This document shows, piece by piece, positions 24,118 through 36,000 of a stretch of 64,000 nt of DNA. The stretch lies in assembly GCA_001643675.2 (NCBI GenBank), contig LSRY02000015.1:1773936-1837935 (forward strand). Direction: 5' to 3'. The notes under the pieces are model-generated. The model did no database searches. It saw only the letters and a list, made by a program, of their open reading frames with translations, and was not told where the DNA came from. How positions within the stretch are numbered: the first letter of the stretch is position 1; every line of letters begins with the position of its first letter. Position numbers and translations under genes: made by a program. Origin of the DNA: Monocercomonoides exilis (Eukaryota > Preaxostyla > Oxymonadida > Polymastigidae).

Positions 24118-25622
24118 TTACTGTCTTTGGTTTAACAAGCTCTGCAATGGGGTTTCACTTGCTCTTTTTTCTTTTTTTGAGGTGCTAGAGGAAGAAGCAG
24201 AAGGAAAGGAAAACGATGATGAGGATTGCTGAAGGCGAAGAGATCTCCACTGATTGGGAAAATACCAAGCTTGAGAAAAATCATTGATTTCCATTTCTAC
24301 TTCCATTTCGTCTCTTTCATTTATAATAATTTCATCTCTTCTTTCTTTTTCTTCTGCAGAAATTATCTTTTTCTTATCTTTTTCTTCTTTTTCTTTGTCA
24401 TTTTCTGACTGTGGGTCATGAGAATCGCCAAAAAAACATAGTTATGGTATTATTCATATTAAATCAAGTGTTTTTAACACCATAAACATTAATATGGGCA
24501 AAAAAATAAAATTATACTTATTTCTTTTGCAAGCAAAGATGTTACACTGGGAGTTAGTGGCAAGTCAGGGTTCAGTCTGTTTTTCAGTTTTGCTCTATAT
24601 TTATCGTTGGTCACCTTTCTTGCTCTCATTCAATTAAAATAGTTAATATGCAAGTCCTTGACAAACCTTCGATTTGCTTCAGAATCCTTCTCAGTTAGCG
24701 GATTGTGCAGAATGTGAAAATTAGCCAAGCAGCACGCAACAGAAAAGTAACTTCCAACTCTGAAGACTTCAAAAGGCCAAGGATGGCGAAAGACAGCGAA
24801 AAGAGTCTTCAATCTTCCAAAGAAGCGCTCAACGATGACGCGGCGAGAAGCGAGGTGGGGAGTTCCGACTGGTTTGGATATAATAGCGTCAATTTCAGCT
24901 CTTGCACCAATGAAAGCGGAGTCTGCGAGCACTTTTGAGCCTCCTAGAAGAGCTTGAAATTGAGGGTAATGATCCTTAAAGATGTTAAAATCATGTGTGC
25001 TGCCTGTATTCACTGAACTGAGCGTGCATGCTGTGCCAATGCGAGGGTTGACTCCAACTTCTATTTTAACGCAGTATATGTGGTGCTTCCCACTGTAATA
25101 CTTCTCTCCAAATTCCAAACGTCCAGCAGGCCGGTTGATAGGTATGACTGTGCAATCCACAACCACTCCATCATTTTTCATGTCATCTAACATATCTGGC
25201 CGAAATGTTAACAACAAATCAGCCAAAGGTATTTTTAAATCATTCACAACACTATAAAGAAGTCGAATAAGAGCATTTTGTGTTTTGTAAAATGAAGAAG
25301 CCAAAAAATGAGTGAATGTTGCTGATCCAAGGTGCAAAAATGAAAGAAGCAAAAAAACTTGATCCTAAAAATTACTCAACGCTCTCTCTTTTCCTCTGTG
25401 ATATGGAATTTCCTTTTGAAGAAGTTTCATATGAAGATCAAATTCACAACGAGAAAATCCTGTAAGTCTGAAAAATGCCTTTAATTTATCTCCTTCAAAT
25501 TTTTGACAGGCAATTTTTATCAAAGATTCTTTCTCTTCAGATTCCTCGAGATGTGTTGGCTCAGAAATGCGATTTCTTTTTTCGACTTGAGTCAAAATAC
25601 TCATAAATGTTGATTGAGACAT
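24118..25622 (-). pseudogene. PIF/Harbinger-like DDE_Tnp_4 transposase, decayed
   Basis: Read on the minus strand from an ATG at 25622 (MSQSTFMSILTQ). An in-frame TAG at 25367-25365 interrupts the frame, which continues as DQVFLLLSFLHLGS and then a DDE nuclease domain. Motifs are VVVDCTVIPI (first Asp), YYSGKHH, GSTHDFNIF, LADSAFIGA (second Asp) and VIVERFFGRLK (catalytic Glu). A TGA at 24632-24630 is followed directly and in the same frame by ATG and about 37 more residues (MRARKVTNDKY). An apparent 113-bp intron (24517-24405) then precedes a Lys/Glu- and Ser-rich tail ending at 24118. It is either one long frame with two nonsense changes or a transposase followed by a second ORF. I could not identify terminal inverted repeats. 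Confidence 0.8.
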
Positions 25623-27647
25623 TTCAAAAAAATATTTAGAAAAATGAAAAAAACAGATCCTCCCTTAATGATTAAAATTTCTGTGTGATCACAACACCCA
25701 GTAACAAAATCATCGGATGTGACTCTGTCACATTGCATTTGTTAAATCTAAATTGTTTGATATCGATCTTTATGAACCTTTGCACATCTAATTCCATATG
25801 AGTGAATAAACTCGTACAAGTTCTAAAGAAATAAGAACTTGATTAATTTGACTGAGTCGCGAAAATTTGACTAAGTCATATCGTTTTTTTCTTTTTTAAC
25901 GAATTTTGCATATTTTTATCGAATTTCTTTCAATCTCACCAAGATCGAAAATGTGATTCTTATAATCATAACATGTGATCGAACATTTTTTTGTTTTGTT
26001 GATATTTTTATTATCAAAAGTTCACAAACGTTGAATTCACAATATGGGAGATTATTTTTGGAATCAAAAAATTTTTCGGAGCGCTGTTTTTTCAAAAATT
26101 GTAAGTCTTTGGAAGGTGATTTTGTATTAAAAGGCTCAATACATCTTTAATGTTTCACAAACCACCGTCTTTGCAGAAATAAAGATGAAGATGTCTTCAA
26201 TAAGCCATTTCATTTTAAAGTTGACATTTGTTAACGTTCAATTAAAATTTTCGGTTCGAAATTTTTGAAAGAATAATTATGATTTTTAAAGATTATCACC
26301 CATATGTTGAAGCTATGATGATAACAAATCGTGTTCTTTTGTTTTTTTCTTTCAACTGTTTGCAGAAACACAGAAAAAAAGGACAAAACTTGGGTGATTA
26401 TTTTTTGAGATCATATTTTTTCACACAAAAATTTCGGTGCAAAAATATTTCTTGAATATCAATTAAAAATAATTTGAAAAGTGAAAAGGCTTATTGCATG
26501 CATTTTTATCTTTGACTCAGAAAAACCATTTGTTTTTAATACAATTATCATTCTTTTTCACTTTTGCATTAAAATTTTCTTTCGAAAAACAAACAATCTC
26601 TGAAAAAACAACACACCGAAAAAAGCTATGATTTCGAAAATAGTCACCCATATCTATTCAAGTAATTAACTGGAAAGAAAGAAAGATTGAACGAAGAAAA
26701 AGGAAACAGAAAAAATAATTTTTTTGTGGAATCAGCAAACTATTAATTTTTCAATCATTATTTTCACGAAAACAAAACTTTTTATTGCAGTTTGTCCAAA
26801 AAAACGTTGATCTGTCCGTTTTTAATGTCAATCATCCCTCAAGTTAAAAATTTTGTTGGATACCGTTATTGATTGGTGTATTATTTGGAATTTTTCGTTT
26901 GCGCTTTATTTTTCATATATTTGCCTTTTTATTTAACAAACAACAAAAATTAGTGAGAGCGTATGGATTGAATACACTTATTATTTGATTATTCTTTTTA
27001 TTTTTTGTTGTTAATGAATAAATATTTTAACACGACATTTTTTCTTTTTGTTCAGTGTTTTGCAAATTGCAAGGACAAAAGCGAAGAGTTATTCAGAATT
27101 ACATTTTTATGAACTTTCGAACCTTAGCCAATCAAATAAATGAACACTGATGTATAAATATTCAAAGAAATTATGTTTGATGATGTTTGTTGTTTTAAAT
27201 GTCAATAACACACAACAAACGAATATTCATTTATGTTTCATCAGTTGGAGAAAAATGATTGACTTTCATTGGGATATTAGGAACTTTTCATTTTTTTCAT
27301 TGTTTTTTTCGTTATAATGCTTATCTCCAACAAATCTGCAACCTTTTCATTTTTTTTCATCAATCATATAAACATGCAGATTATTTTCATTAATCGCTCA
27401 TCCTTCTGATTATATTTGTTTCCAATAAATACAAAAAAAAGCATGTTGAAATGAATAAGATTTCTATTATTTATCTTCGAAAAAAAGTCTAAAACAATTA
27501 ATCGAAATGAAAAAACATTCACAAGTTTTTTCTTTCCAAAATTTGGGGCCAGATAACATTTTCGACATGAGAAATTGTCCTTCTGAACTATTTTGGAGAA
27601 ATCTCTTTGAAAGTTTGAAGAAGAGTGAAAATTAAGTGGTTTTCACC
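25623..27647. other. AT-rich non-coding stretch
   Basis: Two kilobases of strongly AT-rich DNA with many A and T runs. No frame here has coding-like composition, and I see no RNA gene or repeat with clear ends. Confidence 0.55.
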
Positions 27648-28130
27648 TTACCAACAAAGAGATTGTTCCTCTTCTCTCTTTTTCCAAAAACCGAAGACAT
27701 TCTCAATCGGATTCAGAATTGGGGAATAGGCTGCATTGAACAAAATTTGATGGTCAGCCTCCTTTTCAATTTCATCTGTATTCATGTGGTGGATTGCTGT
27801 GCTATCAAAAACAATAGCGGAAGAAACATTTGCTTTGATTGAAAGGAGAATTTTTTTGATGAAGGCCTCAAATAACTCATGTTTCACAGTTTCTCGTTCA
27901 ATTTCTGTTCAGCTCATTCCTTTTGTTGATATTGACGTGATAGCCGTAAACATTGATGAATAGGAGGAAGCTGAATCAAAACCTTTTAACACCTTTGTAA
28001 CCATCCATATTTCCGAATGCATTCAATATTCCAGGACGTTTCGTCGATGTGGAATATCATAGCACCGTCTCTCTGATATTCGAAAAGCTTTTCCACAAAC
28101 GCAATTCGAATTTATTTATTTTCCTCAGTA
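27648..28130 (-). pseudogene. Tc1/mariner-type (DDE_3) transposase remnant
   Basis: The minus strand encodes pieces of a Tc1/mariner or IS630-like catalytic domain. Near 28050-28030, in one frame, is IFHIDETSWN with a following KYGW, matching the first Asp. In another frame at 27887-27648 are IVFDSTAIHH (second Asp) and AAYSPILNPIENVFGFWKK, the signature around the third acidic residue. Stops and at least one frameshift lie between them. It is a fossil; the ends of the original element are not recognisable. Confidence 0.75.
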
Positions 28131-28923
28131 TTTCCAGATGAAGGTCTGACTGTAAATTTTTTAATGAAAACAGTGGATATTTCTAAGTGTTTTCGTTTTT
28201 TCATGCAATCATTCGATGTGTTGTTGTTTTTCTAATTATTCAACCTGCAATTAACATCTCCTTTGACATTTTCCTTAATGAATTCAAAGGATCTTTTCAC
28301 AGTTTTTCACTGACAATCTCGTTGAACTGTTGATTGAATGCTTTTTGTTTTCTTTCCTTTTTGATTCAACGGTCAGGAAATTTCAATTCCACTTCTTAAC
28401 TTCGTAGGATATCTTGATGTCGTTATTGCAGTCAACGTTTATTCGCTTGCACACCATAATTCTGATTTTTCTTGGCCGTATTTCCTATTAAGAGAAGCAT
28501 GTTTCATTCTTTTATCCTAAGTTGCATGCGTTTAAAAATTTTTCTTATTTTGTTTTCCACTAAATTCCACATTTCGCAGCTCCTCGATTTGTTTTTCTCT
28601 CTTTTCTTTCTTCTATATTCGAGCTTTCATTCGTATCATTTGGAGAAGTTGTTCTTCCAAAGGATGAATCACAGGGCAAATAATTGGTGCAACTCTATAT
28701 TCAGACAGAGGAGGCACAGATCTTGATATATGTTCTTTTTTTTCATTTGTTCACACATCCAGGAAGAAAATATTGTTTTCTTTCATTATTCTTTGATCTG
28801 TATTTTTCAAAATTGGATTTATCAGATAATTTTAATTTACGGGATGATCGACATTGAAAACGGATGGATCAACATTTTTTTGGGACAGACTGAGGTTAAA
28901 GTACAGAGAACCTTAATTCTTCA
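28131..28923. other. Spacer upstream of the DIRS-like element
   Basis: About 790 bp, AT-rich. Its left part may be more of the Tc1/mariner fossil's N-terminal half, but I cannot read a convincing protein from it. Confidence 0.4.
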
Positions 28924-28960
28924 GAACAAACGATAACAACAACACCTCTTGTTATGGGAG
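28924..28960 (+). repeat. Left inverted terminal repeat of the DIRS-like element
   Basis: 37 bp, the reverse complement of 32948-32984 with one mismatch (TTATGGGAG here, TAATGGGAG in the complement of the right copy). Confidence 0.9.
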
Positions 28961-28997
28961 TTGAGCCTGTATTAAGGGCTCAGTCGCTTCTTTGATC

Positions 28998-31418
28998 ATG
29001 GATATTGAAAACACTGCAACAGGACTTGCATCGAGTCTGGGAAGTATTTTTTCAATCAGCAGATCAACAGGCTGCGTAGAACTTTCTCAGACCACCTCCT
29101 TAGGCAGTACATCACATCTGTAACAAGCTCTATCTGCATCAGGAGATACCTCTTTTGCTTCATCTATCTACGGAAAGGATAGTTTTGCAACATTATGCAT
29201 GGAATTATTTGGGTCAGAAACCTCAGAATTTATTTTTGATCTGAAAATCGACTCTCTTGATACAGCTGATTCATTTTTTTATGAATCCTTTTCCAACCCT
29301 CCATTCATCCCATCCAAATTCCACGAGTTATCAAGATCATCAAACTGGATGAAGGACGCTCTAAACTCTAGTGGCTGGAGAGTTGAACGCTACTTAATTC
29401 CAGCAGTGAAGGCACTTATTCAAACACACGCAGATGCGCCTGAGAAACAGGAAAGATTATCCGATGCGATGATGCTTGTGATTTCGGGTCTCCAAGAAGC
29501 AAGGCACTCAAGGATCCAAGCAGAATACGGATTTACCGCAGCTAAAGCGCTTCGAGTGGAAACAGAGGACACAATTGTCTCAGGTGAAAAATTGTCCAAG
29601 ATAAAACCATTTCGCGAGGCAAGGAGAGCTCGATCGCAACCATCACAGCATCAACTCCACAATAGAAGAAGATTTTTTTCGTCTTCCTGCCCGAAGCATC
29701 GGGCCTGCCCAGTTCCGAACGAGAATATCAGCCAGACAACAGCAACAAACAGTGAAATGGTTCAGAAGCCGGGGAATGTTCTATATTTAATAAGAAACAG
29801 GACTCAAATATTTGCAAAGGAATGGAGGAGCATTGGAGTGAAGAACACAACAACGTTTGGCGTTAACTCAGTTTGGAAAGGAAAATCTGAGAAAGAAAAG
29901 TTAATGAAGGAGGTTTGTTTGCGAAGAGGCTTTATTGGCACAAGAAAGGAAGAAGAAGAGTGTGCCAAATGGAAATCGGAGAGTTTGTCCAACAACATTT
30001 TATGCGAAATCGAAGAAGGAAATGATAAATGTTTAAACACTCTGTTCTTTATAAAGAAAAAGAACGGTTAATATCAACAAATTCTCGATTGTCGCCACTT
30101 GAACAATACAAAAATGAACATTCACTTCAAATCAGAAGACCACAAGACACTGGAGAAGCTCCTCCGCAAGGACGATTATGCAGTTTCAATAGATCTCGCA
30201 CAAGCGCACTTTCTTGTTTCCGTACACAAAGACTTCACTCCCTTCCTTGCTTTCGGATTCAGAAAGAGGATATTCGTATTCAAAGGAAACCACTTTGGTT
30301 GTAAAGACGCTCCACGAATATTATCAAAGCTGATGAGGAAGATTATGCAGGAGGTTCGGAAAAGATGGAAGGAAAGATGTTTGAATTATCTTGACGATGT
30401 TCTCCTTTGCACAAGAACACAAAGCCTTGAAGGAAGCTTCAAGAGCAATTGTTTGAAGGCTCAACAACATACAACTCGATTTCAACAAAGAGAAAAGCAA
30501 GTTAACTCTCAGAAACACCTTCTCCTTCCTTGGAAGGACATGAAGACTCGAATTATGAAGGTTGCATTGGAGACAAAGCGCACGTACTCGTTGCAGAAGA
30601 AGATAAAACGGTGGATGAATTTGGAATCGAAGGAAACATCAATCAAGACAAAAGACTTCGCATCACTCGTTGGAGAAATCAGCGCAACTCGATTAGTCTA
30701 CGCAGACGCCTCTCCACACATGAACAGATTATGCAAGGAACTCGACAATGCAGTCAGGAAAACCGGTTGGACTGGTGCGATGAATCTGAATTATTCAATC
30801 ATGGAACAGCTGCAATATTGGAGGACGAGACTGAGAGAGAAGGAGGAAAGGCAGTGGGTGTCATTTGCAACTCCAGACGTGACGTTGATAACAGATGCTG
30901 CACACCGTGCATGTGGTGAAACACTTTGAATAGGCAGCTCTTTGTACCACTTCCACCAAGCTTTCAATCGAGCATTCTTCAATCAGCCATCCAATTTCAA
31001 GGAGATGTTGGCTGTGCTTTTGGCACTCAAACATTTCCGCAATCTCAAAGCCAAATACAATGCCCAAAGGATTCTTCTGAGATCAGACAACACCGCTGTT
31101 GAATACGACACCAATCTCTGGACAGCGTGAAAGAATCTTCTGTCTCTCACGAGGAAGATCAGACAATGGACAACAGAATGGAACATTCAGCTGAGAGCAA
31201 TTCACCTCCCAGGAGCAAAGAACTTGACAGCGGATGCCCTCTCAAGACTTCAACGCGCAGGAGACCACGAGATTACAGACGAAGCATTAAGAGAGTTGGA
31301 ACATCGGTTAGATCTTACAATCGAACAGGACGCCTTCGCAAGCGCGACAAACAGGAAAACAATGACTTGGTTTGGACCAGGAAGCCCGATATTGGATGAC
31401 GGGCGTCAAGCGGATTGA
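28998..31418 (+). pseudogene. DIRS-type gag-pol: reverse transcriptase and RNase H
   Basis: A single frame from the ATG at 28998 to 31418, broken only by stops at 29121 (TAA), 30069 (TAA), 30927 (TGA) and 31128 (TGA), with no frameshift. The N-terminal part is not recognisable. The RT begins near 30040 with IKKKNG (stop) YQQILDCRHLN, then DDYAVSIDLAQAHF, FGCKDAPRI and the catalytic box NYLDDVLL. The RNase H has ITDAAHRACG, a stop, then NFKEMLAVLLALKHF, LRSDNTAVEY and HLPGAKNLTADALSRL, the arrangement typical of DIRS RNase H. After 31418 a related segment (VPLILPCLKKIQEEHARAV) continues in another frame. Stop 30927 is consistent with Trp TGG changed to TGA. Confidence 0.85.
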
Positions 31419-32707
31419 AGCACAGAGATCACTCTGGTTCACACGTCAGTTCCTCTGATTCTTCCGTGCCTCAAGAAGATTCAGGAAGAACACGCGAGAG
31501 CAGTGATTCTGCTTCCAGCTTGGAGGAACCAGATTAGGACACAGTTGCTTATGGAGATGAAAACACATTGTGTGAAATGGAACAATTCGAACAAGGTTTT
31601 GAAGGCAGAACTAGGTCTAAAGAAGACAGGAGCCTCACTTTCTCCGTGGGTGTTTTTGGCTGCAAGACTCAACTTGTAGCGCAAAAAGGAGAGCAGTGGT
31701 AGAACAGCTGCCTTCGAAGATGCAATTTTTTCGAAGCAATAATCACCGAAGCTTAAAATAGTGTCTCGACTTCAACTTGGACAGCCTGCACATTCGGATT
31801 CGTGCATTTTGCCTAGGCATGGACGGAGGATAATTGTGGAGAATTTCCACAAGACTTCTTGGAATGGTGTCGAAGGTGTACCGTGCTTTTTGTCAAACAA
31901 AAGGAAAAGGGATTCCCCTACACATGTTTGAGAGTCACGAGATCCACAATTTCTCTACACTCAAGAATTAGTTATGGAGAAGACATTGGGCAAGTCCCAA
32001 TTATTAAGACAATCTTCTTCTCGTTTCAGCGTTCACACGTCCCCAAAAGACCTTATACATACATGTAGTCACACACATAGGTCTTCGATTTCAACAACTC
32101 ACGGCCTTCCAATATTAATCTATCCTTCTATGAACTTACAGTGAAGTGCATTTTGCTTTGTGTTCTGTTTTCAGCCTGCCTCTTTCACGAACTTGAGCTG
32201 CTGTCAATGAGCAAGTCGATATTCAGCTGCGATTCCATCCACATCTACACGCACCTCAAAACCTCAATTCCACCGAGTTTCTTAACAATCCCTTTCTTAC
32301 GTGAAGCTGACGAAAATATTTGCCCTATAAGAGCAGTTTGATGCCTTTGGAAGAGAGTTCGAAGAACACACATATCGAGAGATCCATTTCTTCTGAACAT
32401 GACGCATCACACACCGCTGAATTCTTCGGGAATTAGAAAACTGACAAAACTCGGAATGACACACGAAGGGATCCCACAGGAGTTCAGACCATGCACAATC
32501 AAGCATGCAGCCATTTCCGCCTTGATCTTGAAGGGAATACCGGAAGTGCTGATAGTGAGACATTCTCGCTTATCACTGACAGCTCACACTCCAACACGCT
32601 CCTTCCTTAGAGCCAACCTTGCATCCGACATGTCCCACGTGCTGGTTGCTTCTCGACAGGAAGATCAAACCGCACTTGTTGCTTGCAACTGCTCATCCAA
32701 TGCCTAA
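31419..32707 (+). pseudogene. DIRS pol C-terminus and tyrosine recombinase, decayed
   Basis: The first part continues the DIRS pol linker (KIQEEHARAVILLPAWRNQ). Farther on, 32399-32707 reads as the C-terminal part of a tyrosine recombinase, with CTIKHAAISALILKGIPEV and RHSRLSLTAHTPTRSFLRAN fitting the conserved box II region. The catalytic tyrosine is not evident in this copy. The stretch between is broken by several stops and frame changes. The recombinase assignment leans on its position after a DIRS RT/RNase H as well as on the motif. Confidence 0.6.
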
Positions 32708-32947
32708 GCACCATTTCTCCCAGCCTTCGCCTCACAGGAAACAACAAGCCTCTTCTCAAGAACAACTGAGTTCCCACGACCACCCATTGCTGAACTTAGC
32801 AACGAACTTAACTATTAAATTCTAAGGTAATTGAAAGCAGAATCTGCAAGAGATTGCAGCAGATTTTATTATACCACAATTTGAACGTTCAGACAAGTGA
32901 GATTTGTCTGATTCATGCAGATATATAAAAATTCCCAACAATTATTA

Positions 32948-32984
32948 CTCCCATTACAAGAGGTGTTGTTGTTATCGTTTGTTC
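32948..32984 (+). repeat. Right inverted terminal repeat of the DIRS-like element
   Basis: Reverse complement of 28924-28960. Ends 36 bp before the ATG at 33021. Confidence 0.9.
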
Positions 32985-33020
32985 TTAACGAAAAATAATT
33001 CTTCCCATAAAAAAATAATC

Positions 33021-36000
33021 ATGGGAGTTCCTTCTCTTTTTGCTTACTTTTTCAGGAAATATAATAAATGTATAAATTATGCAGTTCCGCCAACTCAAGA
33101 TAATCCGAGTCCAAATGGAAAATGCGATAAGTGGGCTTTTATTTGTTAATTCGAAAAAATGCTTTCAAATGTTTTTTTTCGAAGTTTATATCTTGATTTT
33201 AACGGAATATTGCATGCTTGCACACATCCTGCTGATAAAGTATTTATTTCCTTTCTCTTTTCATTTTTCAAAAAGTAATAATTTTGCTTTTCTTTTTCAA
33301 AAGTTGATTCCTCCTCAAACATTTGTTTGCAGCAAAATGGATTATAATCAATTTTATACAATTTTTATTTCTTTAGGATCAAATGATAGATGAGATGATT
33401 ATATTTATCAAGCATTTGATGGAATTAGTTCAGCCTTCAAAGTTGCTTTTTATTGCTGTTGGTTTGAACAAAATTTTTGGAGATGTTAAATATTTTGTAT
33501 GAACATTTCACAGATGGAGTGGCGCCACGTGCTAAAATGAATCAACAAAGAGGAAGAAGATTTCAAGCAGGACAAAATAGCGATTCTTCAAAAGAAAAAA
33601 TTGCTGAATTGTTCAAAGAAATGGAGGTTTATTTCACATTACGCAAATTGAATCATCCATACTTGTTTAATTGCATTGATAGGGAGATGGATGGGTTATT
33701 CCGCAGAGTTTTGATTCTATTTTCGTCAAAGATTGCTTTGATTCAACTGCAATCACACCTGGCACTGAATGGATGGAGGCTGTTTCGAACCGTCTGATGG
33801 AACAGCTGCAAACGGAAGTGGCTCAAGATGAAAAATGGAGCAAGCTTCAGGTTATATTTTCAGGATGGAAAGTTGAGGGTGAAGGAGAACATAAAATTAT
33901 GGATTTTATAAGGAAGCAACAGACTCAACCAGGATACGACATTCACACAAGGCATTGCATTTATGGACAAGTCTGAATTATTCTTTCCTTATTATTTATC
34001 TTTGCTAATGATTCTCTTCACTATTATTTTTTTAAAATTCTTTTCTTTTCTTTTCACATTTTCTTTGTTGCTAATTTTCAATGCATTTACCAACAACATT
34101 TACACAATTTTTTTAAAATATTTAAAAAAAAAAAAATAGGATGCTGACTTACTGAATTTAACTTTACTAACACATGAGCCGCACTTCACAATAATCAGAG
34201 AAGGATCGATGCTTCCCTCGATGAAAGCAACAAAAAAGATGAAAGAGAAGGCATCGGCTGACGGAAGAGAAGAGCACGCTTCATCATCCACTTCTCCTTC
34301 TGAGATGGCCGGAGAATCAGAAGGCGAAAACGACGACGATGCCAATGAAGATCAGCCTGGATCGCCTTCATACAGCGGAATTGACACGGACGAGACACAC
34401 TGCCCGCTCTGCCACTCGCGCGAGCACCAGGCGCTGTTCTGTCCGCTGAACGAGGCGACGCCCATCGCCAAGCTTCAGCCGTTCATCCTTGTCGACATCT
34501 CAATTTTGCGGCAGTACATCTTTTTGGAGTTTGCAGACTTGAGTCCGACATCACGCACAGACTATCAGACGGTCATTGTGGGAGTGAGTGACGGAATGGA
34601 GCAGAACTACGAGAGACTGATGAAGAGGCAGCAGACGTGGAAAGAGGAGCAGCTGGCGAAGGAGCGGGCAGAACAACTCACAAAGGATGACATCGAAAAG
34701 AAAGAGGAGGAAGAAGCATTGGAAGCTAAACAGGACAAAAAGAAAGATCTTAGCCAGACAATCTTTCCATTTGTGCACTACAAAAGTGAAGGAAAGCCGA
34801 TGACAGGCAAACCAGAAAAGCAAGCCAAACCTGGACAGACTGATGAAAAGAGAGGAGAAGGAAAATCTGCCTGCTCTGAAGAGGCAATTACGGGAAGCGA
34901 CGATTTCACGTTCAATTTTGAGCGTATTGTGGAAGACGTGGTGATGCTTTGCTTTTTGGCGGGGAACGATTTTCTGCCGCACATTCCGACCTTCGACATC
35001 AGAGAAGGAGTAATTTCTCGAATCTTCACAGTTTACAAGAAAATTGTGAGGACAACAGGATATCTCACTCGCAATGGTGTTGTCAGAATGTCTGCGCTGT
35101 ATGCATTTATTCAGGAATTCGCTAAGATCGAACAAGAAATGTTTACTGCCAGAGAGGAAGTGAGGCAGAGGCGGTTGTTGCAGAAGAAGCAGATACAACA
35201 GGTTGTTCTGAAGGCTGGTCTGAAAGGAGTTGCTTATGTGGATGGTGAAAAGATTAGCGAAAAGGCAGACAAAGATGTGTCTGCTGCTGATCTGCTTTCA
35301 GCCGGGACGAATTCAACGACTTCTCCTTCTGCTTCATCATCTGATCTTCCGACACAGCCATTTGCATCGCCTCAATCAGCAGCTGAGCACAAAGACTTGC
35401 ACACACAGCCAGCCCAAAGGCGAGGTGCTGCAGAAATGAAGCAGATTGAAGCGCCGCCAAAAGAGCAGGCATCCACCGAAGAGTATCGTGCACAGTGCGT
35501 GAGAGAGTTCAGGCGCAGGCAGCGTCATCAGGTTGAAGTGAAGCACTTGGCGACACTTGCATCTGGTGGGAAGTCTGTGCTGGATGATCTGCGGATGGAC
35601 GATGCTGGGTATGTGGAGAGATACTACTTGACTGTGTTTCCCGAAGTATTCAACGGGCTGACGAGCAAAAAAGAAGAGGTTGAGGAAAATGCGAAGATGA
35701 CGTCGAAGGCAATTGAAAGAATCGACACCGAGGGGCAGCAAGACCAACCGAGAAAAGAAGAAGGCAGAGTGAAGATCTTATACAACCCGAAAAAATCTCC
35801 TCTTCACAAAGATTTCCATCCATTTGGCAGTCAAGTGAAAGAAATAGTAAAACGTTATTTGGAAGGCGTTCAATGGTCGATGCTTTACTACACACAGGGC
35901 TGTCCTTCAAACAGCTGGTTTTATCCACACAGCTATGCGCCACTTGCTTCCTCGCTTGCCGTGTTCTGTCCAAAAGATGGTGATTATGAACCAGACTGCA

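Larger units (their letters stand above)
28924..32984 (+). mobile_element. DIRS-like tyrosine-recombinase retrotransposon (decayed)
   Basis: A 4061-bp element bounded by 37-bp inverted terminal repeats (28924-28960 and 32948-32984, one mismatch; both contain GATAACAACAACACCTC in opposite orientation). There is no obvious target duplication, as expected for DIRS elements, which insert through a tyrosine recombinase. Internal order is a gag/N-terminal region, reverse transcriptase, DIRS-type RNase H and a tyrosine recombinase-like segment. Its right end is only 36 bp before the Xrn2 start codon. Confidence 0.85.
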
